The position numbers and the translations under genes were made by a program. This document shows, piece by piece, positions 8,590 to 18,476 of a DNA stretch of 64,000 bases (position 1 is its first letter; each line of letters starts with the position of its first letter). The notes under the pieces are model-generated. The model ran no database searches and had not been told where the DNA came from. It was given only the letters and a program-made list of their open reading frames with translations. Origin of the DNA: Mycolicibacterium sediminis (GTDB lineage: Bacteria > Actinomycetota > Actinomycetes > Mycobacteriales > Mycobacteriaceae); the NCBI RefSeq assembly GCF_010731735.1, contig NZ_AP022588.1, forward strand, positions 3,534,001 to 3,598,000, written 5' to 3'.

Positions 8590-8961
8590 ATGACGAAACC
8601 TCTGACCCGCGCCCAGCTCGGGGCGCTCGGCGAGCAATTGGCCGTGGATCACCTCACCGCCTTGGGGTGGAGCGTGCTGGCCCGCAACTGGCGGTGCCGC
8701 TGGGGTGAACTCGACGTCATCGCCTTCGAGCCGGCGGCGTCCGCGGTGGTCTTCGTGGAGGTGAAGACCCGCAGTGGCGACGGGTTCGGCGGGCTCGCGC
8801 AGGCCGTCACCCCGACCAAGGTGCGGCGGCTGCGCCGTCTCGCCGGACTGTGGCTCGCCGACCAGTCACGACACTGGTCGCAGATCCGCATCGACGTCGT
8901 CGGGGTCAAGGCGGCGCCGGGGACCGAGCCGGAACTCACCCACCTTCGGGGAGTCGGCTGA
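8590..8961 (+). CDS. YraN/UPF0102 family nuclease-fold protein
   Basis: A 123-residue protein of the small YraN family, equivalent to M. tuberculosis Rv2898c by sequence type and position. The restriction-endonuclease-like fold shows in GELGEQLA-type helix residues (LGALGEQLAVDHL), RCRWGELDVIA (the acidic GELD motif) and VVFVEVKTR (the E-x-K motif). Its molecular role is unsettled in the literature. It starts an operon with the comM-like gene, whose ATG overlaps this stop by one base (TGATG), and with dprA, a grouping seen widely in bacteria. Confidence 0.88.
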   Translation: MTKPLTRAQLGALGEQLAVDHLTALGWSVLARNWRCRWGELDVIAFEPAASAVVFVEVKTRSGDGFGGLAQAVTPTKVRRLRRLAGLWLADQSRHWSQIRIDVVGVKAAPGTEPELTHLRGVG

Positions 8962-10475
8962 TGGCACTCGGTCACGCCTTCTCGGTCGCGGTGCGCGGCC
9001 TCGAGGGCCACCTCGTCGAGATCGAAGCCGACATCACGTCGGGTCTGCCGGGCGTACACCTCGTGGGTCTGCCCGACACGGCTCTCCAGGAGTCACGCGA
9101 CCGGGTGCGGGCCGCGGTGACCAACTGCGGGAACACGTGGCCGCAGGCGCGGCTCACCCTTGCGCTGTCACCGGCGACGTTGCCGAAGATGGGGTCGGTG
9201 TACGACATCGCCCTCGCGATGGCCGTCCTCTCCGCAGAACGCAAGACCCACTGGCCGCGGCTCGAGAAGACCGTGCTGATGGGCGAATTGGCGCTCGACG
9301 GTCGCGTCCGTCCCATCGCCGGGGTGCTGCCGGCGGTCCTCGCCGCCAAGAACGAGGGGATCCAGTCGATCGTCGTACCCATCGACAATCTGGCCGAGGC
9401 GTCCCTGGTCGACGGCGTGGACGTGTTCGGTGCCCGGGACCTACGCCAGCTGCAGGATTGGGTCGAGGGCAAGACGCGGCTCGCCGAGCGGATCGACTCG
9501 CCACCGGCCACCGTGGACGTGCCCGCCGACCTGTCCGACGTCGTCGGTCAGCCGCACGCCCGCTTCGCCGTGGAGGTGGCCGCCGCGGGCGCGCACCACC
9601 TGATGATGACCGGGCCGCCCGGCATCGGGAAGACGATGCTGGCGCAGCGCCTGCCCGGTCTGCTGCCGGACCTGTCGTCCGACGAGTCGCTCGAGGTGAC
9701 GGCCATCCACTCGGTCGTCGGGCTGCTGTCCGGCAAGGCGCCGCTGATCACGCGCCCGCCGTTCGTCGCACCCCATCACACGTCGTCGGTGGCGGCGATG
9801 GTCGGCGGCGGGTCCGGCATGGCGCGTCCGGGAGCCGTCAGCCGGGCCCACCGCGGGGTCCTCTTCCTCGACGAGTGCGCGGAGATCGGCGTCGCCGTCC
9901 TCGAGGCGTTGCGAACGCCGCTGGAGGACGGGGAGATTCGACTCGCCAGACGGGACGGCGTCGCGCGCTACCCCGCCCGCTTCCAGCTCGCGCTGGCGGC
10001 GAACCTCTGCCCCTGCGCACCGGCGGATCCGCAGGACTGCATGTGCCCCGCGGCGACGAAGCGCCGCTACCTCGGCAAGCTCTCCGGGCCGCTGCTCGAC
10101 CGCGTCGACCTCCGGGTGCAGATGCATCCGATCAAGTCCGGCGCGGTCGCGATGCAGGTGGCGGGGGAGTCGACGTCGGCGGTCCGCGCACGCGTCGCAG
10201 CCGCCCGAGAGGCAGCGGCCGCCCGGTGGTGCGAACACGGCTTCCGCACCAATGCCGAGGTGGGCGGGTCCCTGCTGAGGCGGCGATACAAGCCCGCCGC
10301 CGCGGCGATGAAGCCCTTGGTCACCGCGCTGGATCGTGGCCGGCTCAGCGTGCGGGGCATGGACAGGACACTGCGCGTCGCGTGGACGCTGGCCGACCTC
10401 CGCGGCCTCTCGGTTCCCGGCCTCGACCAGGTCAACGACGCGCTCAGCTTCCGCGACGCCGGAGCTGGGCTGTGA
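8961..10475 (+). CDS. YifB/ComM-family Mg-chelatase-like AAA+ ATPase
   Basis: A 504-residue AAA+ protein beginning MALGHAFSVAVRGLEGH. An N-terminal Lon-like domain is followed by an ATPase domain with Walker A GPPGIGKTM and Walker B VLFLDECAEIG, a cysteine-rich CPCAPADPQDC...CPAA insert, and the C-terminal Mg-chelatase-like region (GRLSVRGMDRTLRVAWT). ComM is a hexameric helicase that drives branch migration of incoming DNA during natural transformation. The ATG at 8961 overlaps the yraN stop, and the end overlaps the dprA start as GTGA. Position and type match Rv2897c. Confidence 0.9.
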   Translation: MALGHAFSVAVRGLEGHLVEIEADITSGLPGVHLVGLPDTALQESRDRVRAAVTNCGNTWPQARLTLALSPATLPKMGSVYDIALAMAVLSAERKTHWPRLEKTVLMGELALDGRVRPIAGVLPAVLAAKNEGIQSIVVPIDNLAEASLVDGVDVFGARDLRQLQDWVEGKTRLAERIDSPPATVDVPADLSDVVGQPHARFAVEVAAAGAHHLMMTGPPGIGKTMLAQRLPGLLPDLSSDESLEVTAIHSVVGLLSGKAPLITRPPFVAPHHTSSVAAMVGGGSGMARPGAVSRAHRGVLFLDECAEIGVAVLEALRTPLEDGEIRLARRDGVARYPARFQLALAANLCPCAPADPQDCMCPAATKRRYLGKLSGPLLDRVDLRVQMHPIKSGAVAMQVAGESTSAVRARVAAAREAAAARWCEHGFRTNAEVGGSLLRRRYKPAAAAMKPLVTALDRGRLSVRGMDRTLRVAWTLADLRGLSVPGLDQVNDALSFRDAGAGL

Positions 10476-11638
10476 CCGGGGATGGGATGACCGGCGCCGA
10501 AGCGAGAGCGTGGGCCTACCTCTCCCGGGTGGCGGAGCCGCCCTGCGCCCTGCTGGCGGCCTTGGTCGCGACGTTCGGGCCGGAGGACGCCGCCGAGAGG
10601 GTGCGCCGGGGCGAGGTCGCCGACGAGCTGGTGAAGCTCACGGTCGCTCGCCGCGACCTCGATTGCGCAGCAGAGGATCTCGAGACACTCGCCAAGCTGG
10701 GCGGTCGTCTGGTGACCTCCCAGTCCGCTGAGTGGCCGCACTACGCGCTCTCCACGTTGGCGGTGGCCGAGGAACGCCCCGCCTCCCAGAGTCAGCCACC
10801 GCTGGTGCTGTGGGCGATGGGACCCGAGAGGCTGGTCGATGTCGCCGAACGCGCGTGCGCGATCGTCGGAACGCGTGCAGCGACCTCCTACGGCGAGTAC
10901 GTCGCCGGGGACTTCGCGGCGGGATTGGTGGAGCGCGACGTCGCGGTGGTGTCGGGCGGCGCGTACGGGATCGACGGGGTCGCACACCGGGCAGCCCTGG
11001 CCGCGGGCGGTGTCACGCTCGCCGTTCTCGCCTGCGGCATCGACGTCCCCTACCCGGCGGGGCACGCGGCGATGCTGCGGCGAATCGGACGCGAAGGACT
11101 GGTGGTCACCGAGTACCCACCGGGGGAGCGGCCTGCACGGTATCGGTTCCTGACCCGCAACCGATTGGTGGCGGCGTTGTCGGGCGCGACGGTCGTCGTC
11201 GAGGCGGGACTGCGTAGCGGCGCGGCGAGCACCGCCGCGTGGGCGAGGTCACTCAATCGACCCGTGTGCGCGGTGCCCGGGCCCATCACGTCCGCCTCGT
11301 CGGCGGGATGCCACGTCCTGCTGCGCGACGGCGCGAACCTCGTCACCCGGGCCGCGGACGTCGTCGAGTTCGTCGGCAGGATCGGCGAGCTGGGCATCGA
11401 GCCGCACCGCCCCACCGGTCCGCTGGACGACCTCACCAACGTCGAACGCCAGGTGTACGAGGCGCTTCCCGCGCGCGCAGCCCGGACCGCGGACCAGATC
11501 TCCGTCGCCGCCGGCGTCCCCGTCGAGCGCGTGTTCGGCCCGCTCGCCGCCCTCGAACTGGCCGGGCTGGTGGCCCGCAGGAACGGGCGGTGGCAGATCT
11601 CGCGCGATCTCACCCGGCTCGAAGGAGTGGCCGAGTGA
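10472..11638 (+). CDS. dprA: DNA processing protein DprA
   Basis: A 388-residue DprA/Smf protein. The Rossmann-like core shows ACAIVGTRAATSYGE, VVSGGAYGIDGVAHRAALA (single-stranded-DNA-binding SGxAxGID loop), FLTRNRLVAALSGATVVVEA and SGAASTAAWA. A C-terminal winged-helix-like part (TADQISVAAGVPVERV) follows. DprA loads RecA onto incoming single strands. The GTG at 10472 was chosen because it overlaps the comM stop; the long frame open upstream only shadows that gene. It ends the yraN-comM-dprA operon and corresponds to Rv2896c. Natural competence in this organism is not shown by the window. Confidence 0.92.
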   Translation: MTGDGMTGAEARAWAYLSRVAEPPCALLAALVATFGPEDAAERVRRGEVADELVKLTVARRDLDCAAEDLETLAKLGGRLVTSQSAEWPHYALSTLAVAEERPASQSQPPLVLWAMGPERLVDVAERACAIVGTRAATSYGEYVAGDFAAGLVERDVAVVSGGAYGIDGVAHRAALAAGGVTLAVLACGIDVPYPAGHAAMLRRIGREGLVVTEYPPGERPARYRFLTRNRLVAALSGATVVVEAGLRSGAASTAAWARSLNRPVCAVPGPITSASSAGCHVLLRDGANLVTRAADVVEFVGRIGELGIEPHRPTGPLDDLTNVERQVYEALPARAARTADQISVAAGVPVERVFGPLAALELAGLVARRNGRWQISRDLTRLEGVAE

Positions 11639-11726
11639 TATTCGGGCATGCACCGCCCGACGCCCGACCGCGGGCGAGCAGGGCAGGGGCCGGCACCGTA
11701 GACCGCCGCAGGTCCGTGGCCGCTCG

Positions 11727-11732
11727 TATAGT
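11727..11732 (+). promoter_or_regulatory. Candidate -10 element before viuB
   Basis: TATAGT is a good mycobacterial -10 match (TANNNT) 41 bases before the GTG start of viuB in an otherwise empty 135-base gap. No strong -35 was found, so this is a weak call. Confidence 0.35.
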
Positions 11733-11773
11733 CGGTGACGTCGGAAAACGACATCGCGAGAGTGGAGGACACC

Positions 11774-12625
11774 GTGGGAGGCCGCCCAATCCATACGTTC
11801 GAGGTGGTGCGCAGTGAACAGCTGACGCCTCACATGATCCGGTTGGTGCTGGGCGGTAACGGCTTCGACACGTTCACGCCGAACGCCTACACCGACGCCT
11901 ACGTGAAGCTCGTCATCGTGCGTGACGACGTCGACACCGACGCCCTCGAGCAGCCGCTGACCGTCGCCAGCTTCGACGCCCTGCCCCAGGAGCGCAGGCC
12001 CGTCGTCCGCACGTACACGGTGCGCAAGGTCGACGCCGAGCGCCGGGAGATCAGCATCGACTTCGTCGTCCACGGCGAGTTGGGGGTCGCAGGCCCGTGG
12101 GCCGCGGCCGCGAAGCCCGGCCAGCGCGCGTTCCTCATGGGACCCAGCGGCGCCTACGCGCCCGACGACGCCGCCGACTGGCACCTGCTCGCAGGCGACG
12201 AGGCCGGTCTGCCCGCGATCAGCGCTGCGATCGAGGCGATGCCGCCCACCGCCTGCGGTCAGGTGTTCATCGAGGTGAGCGGTCCCGACGACGAGGTGGA
12301 ACTCAGCGCCCCGGAGGGCGTCAAGGTCCGCTGGCTGTACCGCGGCGGTCGTGCCGATTTGGTGCCGGAGGAGCAGGCGGGGGACAACGCACCCCTGGTC
12401 GCTGCGGTCAAGGAAGCGCAGTGGCTGCCCGGACAAGTGCAGGTGTTCATCCACGGCGAGGCCCAAGCCGTGATGCACAATCTGCGCCCCTACATCCGCA
12501 AGGAGCGCGGCGTCGACGCCAAGTGGACGTCGATCTCGGGCTACTGGCGCCGGGGCCGTAGCGAGGAGACCTTCCGCGAGTGGAAGGCCGAACTCGCCAA
12601 GGTCGAGGAGAAGGCCGGCTTCTGA
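11774..12625 (+). CDS. viuB: Siderophore-interacting protein / ferric-siderophore reductase (ViuB-like)
   Basis: A 283-residue SIP-family flavoprotein, the same length as M. tuberculosis ViuB (Rv2895c). An N-terminal FAD-binding barrel holds RTYTVRKVD and the [15 protein letters not shown] segment. A C-terminal SIP domain holds [13 protein letters not shown] and ends in [17 protein letters not shown]. Such proteins reduce Fe3+ bound to siderophores in the cytoplasm. GTG 11774 is preferred over the upstream GTG 11735 because GGAGG lies five bases before it and the protein then begins [10 protein letters not shown] like its relatives. It stands alone on the plus strand, about 4.5 kb from the iron importer operon. 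Confidence 0.85.
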   Translation: MGGRPIHTFEVVRSEQLTPHMIRLVLGGNGFDTFTPNAYTDAYVKLVIVRDDVDTDALEQPLTVASFDALPQERRPVVRTYTVRKVDAERREISIDFVVHGELGVAGPWAAAAKPGQRAFLMGPSGAYAPDDAADWHLLAGDEAGLPAISAAIEAMPPTACGQVFIEVSGPDDEVELSAPEGVKVRWLYRGGRADLVPEEQAGDNAPLVAAVKEAQWLPGQVQVFIHGEAQAVMHNLRPYIRKERGVDAKWTSISGYWRRGRSEETFREWKAELAKVEEKAGF

Positions 12626-12680
12626 CCCGGACCTGGCGACTCCGTGGCCGTCCGTCGGCGCGGGCTGGCAGGCTGGTGGC

Positions 12681-13841
12681 ATGGCGTTCGGTGACTACCA
12701 GCTAGAGATCTACCTGCAGGGCCTCTCCGGGGTCGTGCCGTCCCTGCCGATGGCGTTCGCCGAACTGGAGGCGAAGGCCCAGGCGGCGATGTCGCCGTCG
12801 GTCTGGTCCTACGTGGCCGGAGGGGCGGGGGACGAGCGGACGCAGCAGGTCAACGTGACGGCCTTCGAGCGGTGGGGTCTGATGCCCCGCATGTTCGCCG
12901 GGGCGACGGAACGCGACCTGTCCGTGGACCTGTTCGGCCTGTCGCTGCCCTCGCCGGTGTTCATGGCGCCGATCGGCGTCATCGGGATCTGCGATCGCGG
13001 CGGGCACGGCGACGTCCTCGCCGCCCGTGCGGCGGCGCGCACCGGCGTACCGCTGATGGTGTCGACGCTGACCTCGGATCCCCTCGAGGACGTCGCCGCC
13101 GAATTCGGGGACACCCCTGGGTTCTTCCAGCTGTACACGCCGAAGGATCGCGACCTGGCCGCGAGCCTGGTGCAGCGGGCGGAAGGCGCCGGCTACAAGG
13201 GAATCGTCGTCACCCTCGACACCTGGGTACCGGGTTGGCGGCCACGCGACCTGTCCACGTCGAACTTCCCGCAGCTGCGCGGACACTGCCTGTCGAACTA
13301 CACCAGTGACCCGGTGTTCCGCTCACGGTTGGCGCAGTCGCCGGAGGAGAACCCGCAAGGTGCCGTCCTGCAATGGGTTTCGACGTTCGGCAACTCGCTG
13401 TCGTGGGACGACCTGCCCTGGCTCCGGTCGCTGACCACGCTCCCGCTGCTCGTCAAGGGCATCTGCCACCCCGACGACGCGCGGCGCGCCATCGACGGCG
13501 GCGTCGACGGCATCTACTGCTCCAACCACGGTGGCAGGCAGGCCAACGGCGGCATCCCCGCAATCGACTGTCTGCCCGGTGTCGTCGAGGCGGCCGACGG
13601 CGTCCCCGTCCTGTTCGACTCCGGCATCCGCAGCGGCGCCGACATCGTCAAGGCGCTCGCCCTCGGCGCCACCGCGGTCGGTGTCGGCCGGCCCTACGCC
13701 TACGCCATGGCGCTGGGCGGCACCGACGGCGTCGTGCACGTGCTGCGGTCGCTGCTGGCCGAGGCGGACCTGACGATGGGCATCGACGGGTACCCGTCGC
13801 TCGAGGACCTGACCGCCGACGCGCTGCGACGGGTGCTCTGA
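12681..13841 (+). CDS. FMN-dependent alpha-hydroxy-acid oxidase, lactate 2-monooxygenase-like
   Basis: A 386-residue enzyme very close in pattern to the M. smegmatis lactate 2-monooxygenase, from the opening [20 protein letters not shown] through [29 protein letters not shown] and [13 protein letters not shown]. Active-site features include [13 protein letters not shown], the [11 protein letters not shown] motif with the catalytic histidine, and the phosphate-binding [19 protein letters not shown]. Lactate monooxygenase converts L-lactate and O2 to acetate, CO2 and water. Other short 2-hydroxy acids remain possible. It has its own gap on each side (55 and 90 bases), so it is probably monocistronic. 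Confidence 0.85.
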   Translation: MAFGDYQLEIYLQGLSGVVPSLPMAFAELEAKAQAAMSPSVWSYVAGGAGDERTQQVNVTAFERWGLMPRMFAGATERDLSVDLFGLSLPSPVFMAPIGVIGICDRGGHGDVLAARAAARTGVPLMVSTLTSDPLEDVAAEFGDTPGFFQLYTPKDRDLAASLVQRAEGAGYKGIVVTLDTWVPGWRPRDLSTSNFPQLRGHCLSNYTSDPVFRSRLAQSPEENPQGAVLQWVSTFGNSLSWDDLPWLRSLTTLPLLVKGICHPDDARRAIDGGVDGIYCSNHGGRQANGGIPAIDCLPGVVEAADGVPVLFDSGIRSGADIVKALALGATAVGVGRPYAYAMALGGTDGVVHVLRSLLAEADLTMGIDGYPSLEDLTADALRRVL

Positions 13842-13931
13842 CCCCCGGCCGCACGGCCGCGGTGGTATCGAATCGGTCACACCGGCGGCGGCCTGCCCGG
13901 CATCCGTCGCTCGCTCTGCCACGGTGGTCCG

Positions 13932-14846
13932 GTGGCGGCGTACGTGGAGGCGGTACTCGAGGAGTTCGACGAGTACCTCGCCCTGCAACGGGGTCGGTCG
14001 GAGCACACCCGCCGCGCGTACCTGGGTGACCTGAGATCGCTGTTCGGCTTCGTCGATCGGCGCATCCCGGACGGGAAGCCCCGGGACCTCACGCTGCCGC
14101 TGCTGCGGTCGTGGCTGTCGTCGCAAGCCGCGTCCGGTGCGGCGCGAACGACGTTGGCGCGCCGCACCTCCGCAGTCAAGACCTTCACGGCGTGGGCATC
14201 GCGGCAGGGGCTGATGGACGCCGACCCCGCGACCCGTCTCCAGGTCCCGAGGGCACACCGCACGCTGCCCGCGGTCCTTCGCCAGGACCAGGCACGCGAC
14301 GCGATGGACGCCGCCGGCCTCGGAGCCGAACAGGGTGATCCGATGGCACTGCGGGACCGGCTGATCGTCGAGATGCTCTATGCCACGGGCATTCGCGTCA
14401 GCGAGCTGTGCGGACTGGACGTCGACGACGTGGACGCCTCCCGCCGCGTCGTGCGGGTCCTGGGCAAGGGGGACAAGCAGCGCACCGTCCCGTTCGGCGA
14501 GCCCGCCGGACGTGCCCTCGCCGCGTGGTCGACCGACGGCAGGCCCGCGCTCGCGACGCCCGCCTCCGGTCCCGCGCTGCTCCTCGGCGCCCGCGGCGGC
14601 CGCATCGACCCCCGGCAGGCCCGGACCGTGGTGCACCAGACGATGTCCGCGGTCGCCGGCGCCCCCGACATCGGCCCGCATGGGCTGCGGCACAGCGCCG
14701 CCACCCACCTGCTCGAAGGCGGCGCCGACCTCCGCGTGGTGCAGGAACTGCTCGGCCACTCGACGCTCGCCACCACGCAGCTGTACACCCACGTGACCGT
14801 CGCGCGGCTGCGCGCCGTGCACGATCAGGCGCACCCCCGGGCGTAG
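13932..14846 (+). CDS. xerC: Tyrosine recombinase XerC
   Basis: A 304-residue site-specific recombinase with all catalytic residues: Arg155 (TGIRVSEL), Lys179 (GKGDK), His250 and Arg253 (HGLRHS), His276 (LLGHS) and Tyr285 (TQLYTHV). The N-terminal core-binding domain spans about residues 1-110. It acts with XerD at the dif site to resolve chromosome dimers. Position after viuB and the hydroxy-acid oxidase matches Rv2894c, so it is the housekeeping enzyme, not an integrase. GTG at 13932 is used as start. The gene ends nine bases before the convergent LLM oxidoreductase gene. Confidence 0.93.
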   Translation: MAAYVEAVLEEFDEYLALQRGRSEHTRRAYLGDLRSLFGFVDRRIPDGKPRDLTLPLLRSWLSSQAASGAARTTLARRTSAVKTFTAWASRQGLMDADPATRLQVPRAHRTLPAVLRQDQARDAMDAAGLGAEQGDPMALRDRLIVEMLYATGIRVSELCGLDVDDVDASRRVVRVLGKGDKQRTVPFGEPAGRALAAWSTDGRPALATPASGPALLLGARGGRIDPRQARTVVHQTMSAVAGAPDIGPHGLRHSAATHLLEGGADLRVVQELLGHSTLATTQLYTHVTVARLRAVHDQAHPRA

Positions 14847-14855
14847 CGCAAACGC

Positions 14856-15830
14856 TCACGCCCGAAGCAGCGTCATCACCTTCGCGATGTCCGGCAACGC
14901 GGACGGCCGTCCCGGCAACTCGTCGAACACCGTCCAGTAGCTGATGCCGAAGCGGCGCTGGCGGTCGACGAGCGTCTCGGCCATCTCGTCGTGAGTGCCG
15001 AGCAGGACGAAAGGCGAATCCAGGATCTGCGCGGGCGTGAGTCCGCTGACGGTGGTGGCCAGTTCGGTCGCCGCCGCGGCACGGTCGACGGTCGGCACCA
15101 CGAATTGGATGAGGGCCTGCAGTTCGATGGCCTCGAACCGGTCGCCGGCGGCCTGGCGCACCACGTCGATGCGGTCGGTCAACCCGCGATCGTCGAAGTG
15201 GCTCATCCGGACCTCGGTGGCGTCCCGACTGTGGGCGATGCCGGCGAAACCTGCGATGTCGGCCACCCGGCCCGCCAGCTGCAGAACACGATCTCCGTTG
15301 CCGCCCAACAGGAGTGGAACCGGTGACGTGGGCGGCGCGACCAGTTGGCCCGCGTCGGCATGCATCCGGTAGTGGTCACCGTCGACGTCGACCGACTCAC
15401 CGGCCAGCAGGGCGCGAATGATTTCGACCGACTCGACGAGCCTGTCGACCCGCGTCGAACTCCACTCGAACGTCAGGCCCGCCGCGTCGTACTCCGACTT
15501 CATGTGACCGGCGCCCAGGCCGAGTTCGAACCGGCCGCCCGACACCGCCGCCAACGTCGCCGCCTCGCGGGCGACCTCGACGGGATGACGGAAGTCGTTG
15601 TTGAGCACCAGCGTCCCGGAGTGCATCCGCGTCGTCGCTGCCGCGGCGGCCGCGGCTCCGACGATGGGGGAGAGCGAGGGCACCAGGTGGTCGGCGAACG
15701 TCATGACGTCGACGCCGAGGTCCTCGACGGCCAGCGCGTAGTCCGCGAACTCGGGCCCCCGTGGCAGCGCGGTGGTCAGCCCGAAGCGCAGCGGTCGGGT
15801 GCGGTGCGATCGCGCGGCTGGGCTGTCCAT
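14856..15830 (-). CDS. LLM-class F420-dependent oxidoreductase
   Basis: A 324-residue luciferase-like monooxygenase-family protein. The TIM-barrel markers are clear: RFGLTTALPRG, MTFADHLVPSL, SGTLVLNNDFRHPVEVAREAA, LDxxSGGRFELGLGAGHMKSEYDAAG, and a C-terminal LLGTHDEMAETLVDRQRRFGISYW. Mycobacterial members of this type usually use cofactor F420; the substrate is unknown. It corresponds in place and type to Rv2893. It is convergent with xerC and is followed 49 bases away, on the same strand, by the M23 peptidase gene. Confidence 0.85.
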   Translation of the reverse strand: MDSPAARSHRTRPLRFGLTTALPRGPEFADYALAVEDLGVDVMTFADHLVPSLSPIVGAAAAAAATTRMHSGTLVLNNDFRHPVEVAREAATLAAVSGGRFELGLGAGHMKSEYDAAGLTFEWSSTRVDRLVESVEIIRALLAGESVDVDGDHYRMHADAGQLVAPPTSPVPLLLGGNGDRVLQLAGRVADIAGFAGIAHSRDATEVRMSHFDDRGLTDRIDVVRQAAGDRFEAIELQALIQFVVPTVDRAAAATELATTVSGLTPAQILDSPFVLLGTHDEMAETLVDRQRRFGISYWTVFDELPGRPSALPDIAKVMTLLRA

Positions 15831-15879
15831 GCGGGTGGTGTTCCCACCATGACGGGGTCGTCAATCACCTTCGGCGCGG

Positions 15880-16371
15880 TCACTCGTGCAGCGGCTTGAG
15901 CCGCACCGGGGTCGAGGCGAGCAGACCGAGCGGGTCGACGTACGCCGCCCGTGAGGACGGACCCCACATCGCACCCCAGTGGAGGCACGCCGTCGCACCG
16001 CATCCCGGGTGGCCGGCCATCAGTTCGCCGAGGAGACCTCCAGCCGCGACGAGAGTCCCGGCCCGAACCGACGCCCGTACCGGCTCGTAGCTGGTCCGCA
16101 GTCCGCCCGGGTGGGCGACGGACACGACCGGTCTGCCGCCGACCGGGCCGGCGAACGCCACCGTTCCCGCCGCCGCCGCGACCACCGGTTGCCCGGCGGC
16201 GCCGGCGAGGTCGACCCCGCGGTGGCCGGGTAGCCAGTCGGGGCTCGGTGCGTCGAAGACGCGCAGGACGGCGGGCCGGGGCCGCAGCGGCCAGTCGAGT
16301 CTGCCGTCGTCGGCCCTCGCCGGCGCCGAGAGCATCGCGCCGACGAGCACCAGCACCGCGAACCACCGCAT
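15880..16371 (-). CDS. Secreted M23-family peptidase
   Basis: A 163-residue protein with a signal peptide (RWFAVLVLVGAMLSAPARA) followed by a LytM/M23 domain. The zinc ligands are visible as GHRGVDL (His50, Asp54) and LHWGAMWG (His131). Glycine-rich strands (AAAAGTVAFAGPVGG, VSVAHPGGLRTSYEPV) match the fold. Such enzymes cut peptidoglycan cross-bridges, although some are inactive binders; here the ligands look intact. It resembles Rv2891 and, as there, faces away from rpsB. Confidence 0.85.
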   Translation of the reverse strand: MRWFAVLVLVGAMLSAPARADDGRLDWPLRPRPAVLRVFDAPSPDWLPGHRGVDLAGAAGQPVVAAAAGTVAFAGPVGGRPVVSVAHPGGLRTSYEPVRASVRAGTLVAAGGLLGELMAGHPGCGATACLHWGAMWGPSSRAAYVDPLGLLASTPVRLKPLHE

Positions 16372-16693
16372 ACCGCCAGTTCAGCGTCCCGCCACCCCGC
16401 GCGCCAGCCCCGGTACCGCCGGTTGGGGACGACGGTGGCACTGTGGACGGACCGGACCGCCTTCGCGTGGCGAAAGCATGCATGTCAACGGTGTAAACTC
16501 ATCTCCGCAGTTCGCTTCGGCGGACTGACTTCGCGCGCCTGTGCGCAGCCCCGTAGTGCCCCCGGTACTTCACGAGGCTGCAAACCGCATGCCGGACGGT
16601 CCCGACCCTGGTCGGGCCGGCACGCAGCAGACGCCAGGGTCCGGCATCACCCGATTCCGGACGTCAACCGATCAACCAGAGGACATGGCCACC
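16372..16693. other. M23/rpsB divergent intergenic region with long rpsB leader
   Basis: A 322-base gap. The extended -10-like sequence TGTAAACT near 16492-16499 is the best promoter candidate and would give a leader of about 190 bases before rpsB. Such leaders often allow ribosomal-protein feedback control, but I could not identify a specific S2-binding structure. No other gene is seen. Confidence 0.4.
16494..16499 (+). promoter_or_regulatory. Candidate -10 element for rpsB-tsf
   Basis: TAAACT fits the mycobacterial -10 (TANNNT) and is preceded by TGTG, an extended -10. No clear TTGACA-like -35 is present at the proper distance. Confidence 0.4.
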
Positions 16694-17533
16694 ATGGCTG
16701 TCGTAACCATGAAGCAGCTGCTCGACAGCGGCGCTCACTTCGGGCATCAGACCCGTCGTTGGAATCCCAAGATGAAGCGGTTCATCTTCACCGACCGCAA
16801 CGGCATCTACATCATCGACCTGCAGCAGACGCTGACCTACATCGACTCGGCCTACGAGTTCGTGAAGGAGACCGTCGCCCACGGCGGAAGCGTCATGTTC
16901 GTCGGCACCAAGAAGCAGGCGCAGGAGTCCATCGCCGACGAGGCGACCCGCGTCGGCATGCCCTACGTGAACCAGCGCTGGCTGGGCGGCATGCTCACCA
17001 ACTTCCAGACCGTGCACAAGCGCCTTCAGCGGATGAAGGAGCTCGAGGCCATGGAGCAGACCGGTGGCTTCGAGGGTCGCACCAAGAAGGAAATCCTGAT
17101 GCTGACGCGCGAGAAGACCAAGCTCGAGCGCAGCCTCGGCGGTATCCGCGACATGGTGAAGGTTCCGTCGGCCATCTGGGTCGTCGACACCAACAAGGAG
17201 CACCTCGCCGTCAGCGAGGCGATCAAGCTGGGCATCCCGGTCATCGCCATCCTGGACACGAACTGCGATCCGGACCAGGTCGACTACCCGATCCCGGGCA
17301 ACGACGACGCCATCCGGTCTGCCGCACTGCTCACCAAGGTGATCGCATCCGCGGTCGCCGAGGGTCTGAAGGCCCGATCCGGCGCAGGCGCGAGCGACAA
17401 GCCCGACGCCGAGGCCGTCGAGCCGCTCGCCGAGTGGGAGCAGGAACTGCTGGCCGGCGCGACCGCGTCAGCGCCGACTGCTCCTGCCGCCGCCGAGGCC
17501 GCACCCACCGAAACGACCACTGAATCCTCCTAG
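16694..17533 (+). CDS. rpsB: 30S ribosomal protein S2
   Basis: A 279-residue S2, starting [27 protein letters not shown], essentially the mycobacterial sequence. Diagnostic parts include [20 protein letters not shown], [23 protein letters not shown] sequence and [13 protein letters not shown]. The C-terminal 50 residues are a low-complexity Ala/Thr-rich tail seen in mycobacterial S2. ATG 16694 is preferred to ATG 16685 because AGAGGA lies about ten bases upstream of it and orthologues begin MAVV. It is cotranscribed with tsf, 11 bases downstream. Confidence 0.97.
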   Translation: MAVVTMKQLLDSGAHFGHQTRRWNPKMKRFIFTDRNGIYIIDLQQTLTYIDSAYEFVKETVAHGGSVMFVGTKKQAQESIADEATRVGMPYVNQRWLGGMLTNFQTVHKRLQRMKELEAMEQTGGFEGRTKKEILMLTREKTKLERSLGGIRDMVKVPSAIWVVDTNKEHLAVSEAIKLGIPVIAILDTNCDPDQVDYPIPGNDDAIRSAALLTKVIASAVAEGLKARSGAGASDKPDAEAVEPLAEWEQELLAGATASAPTAPAAAEAAPTETTTESS

Positions 17534-17544
17534 GAGAGTCGAGA

Positions 17545-18360
17545 ATGGCGAACTACACCGCTGCCGACGTCAAGCGACTTCGGGAGCTGACCGGCGCTGG
17601 AATGATGGACTGCAAGAACGCGCTGGCCGAGTCCGACGGGGACTACGACAAGGCCGTCGAGGTGCTCCGCATCAAGGGCGCGAAGGACGTCGGCAAGCGC
17701 GCTGAGCGTGCGACCGCCGAGGGTCTCGTCGCGGCCAAGGACGGCGCGCTCGTCGAGCTGAACTCGGAGACCGACTTCGTCGCGAAGAACGCCGAGTTCC
17801 AGTCCGTCGCCGACCAGATCGTCACGGCGGCCGCAGCTGCCAAGGCGACCGACGTCGACGCACTGAAGGCGGCCAAGGCCGGCGACAAGACGGTCGAGGA
17901 ACTCATCGCCGACCTGAGCGCCAAGATCGGCGAGAAGCTCGAACTGCGCCGTGCGGTCTACTTCGATGGACAGGTCGAGACCTACCTGCACAAGCGTTCC
18001 GCCGATCTGCCGCCCGCCGTGGGCGTGCTGGTCGAGTACACCGGCTCGGACAAGGGCGCCGCACACGCGGTGGCCCTGCAGATCGCCGCGCTCAAGGCCA
18101 AGTACCTGACGCGCGACGACGTGCCCGCCGATCTCGTCGCCAACGAGCGCCGGATCGCGGAGGAGACCGCCAAGGAGGAGGGCAAGCCGGAACAGGCTCT
18201 GCCCAAGATCGTGGAGGGTCGCGTCACCGGGTTCTACAAGGACGTCGTGCTGCTGGACCAGCCGTCGGTGTCCGACAGCAAGAAGTCGGTCAAGGCACTG
18301 CTCGACGAGGCAGGCGTGACCGTGACGCGGTTCGTCCGCTTCGAGGTCGGCCAGGCCTAG
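17545..18360 (+). CDS. tsf: Elongation factor Ts
   Basis: A 271-residue EF-Ts, the standard mycobacterial length. It has the N-terminal UBA-like module with [18 protein letters not shown], the core with [11 protein letters not shown], and the C-terminal module. EF-Ts recharges EF-Tu with GTP. AGGAGAG precedes the ATG. It follows rpsB closely and is followed by a hairpin terminator at 18391-18428. Confidence 0.97.
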   Translation: MANYTAADVKRLRELTGAGMMDCKNALAESDGDYDKAVEVLRIKGAKDVGKRAERATAEGLVAAKDGALVELNSETDFVAKNAEFQSVADQIVTAAAAAKATDVDALKAAKAGDKTVEELIADLSAKIGEKLELRRAVYFDGQVETYLHKRSADLPPAVGVLVEYTGSDKGAAHAVALQIAALKAKYLTRDDVPADLVANERRIAEETAKEEGKPEQALPKIVEGRVTGFYKDVVLLDQPSVSDSKKSVKALLDEAGVTVTRFVRFEVGQA

Positions 18361-18390
18361 TCGGCATCTGCGCGGCGTCCACCGCGCATC

Positions 18391-18428
18391 GAAGGACCCC
18401 GTGCCCGCACTTTGGGCGCGGGGTCTTC
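18391..18428 (+). terminator. Terminator after rpsB-tsf
   Basis: An inverted repeat pairs GAAG-ACCCCG-GCCC with GGGC-CGGGGT-CTTC (one bulged G and one T/C mismatch) around a short ACTTT loop, followed by TCTCGC. It starts 31 bases after the tsf stop. Confidence 0.75.
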
Positions 18429-18476
18429 TCGCATCTGCGTGCTCGACCGTCCGGTACGGATTGGTACCGTCGGCGC

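Noticed and set aside
8774..11638. A 954-codon open frame running through yraN and comM into dprA
   Set aside because: Only the last 388 codons are DprA. The rest reads the comM-like gene in another frame and has Arg/Gly/Pro-rich shadow composition; GTG 10472 is the real start.
13932..14846. Phage integrase and attachment site
   Set aside because: Gene order and protein type match chromosomal xerC; no tRNA target, repeats or phage genes are nearby.
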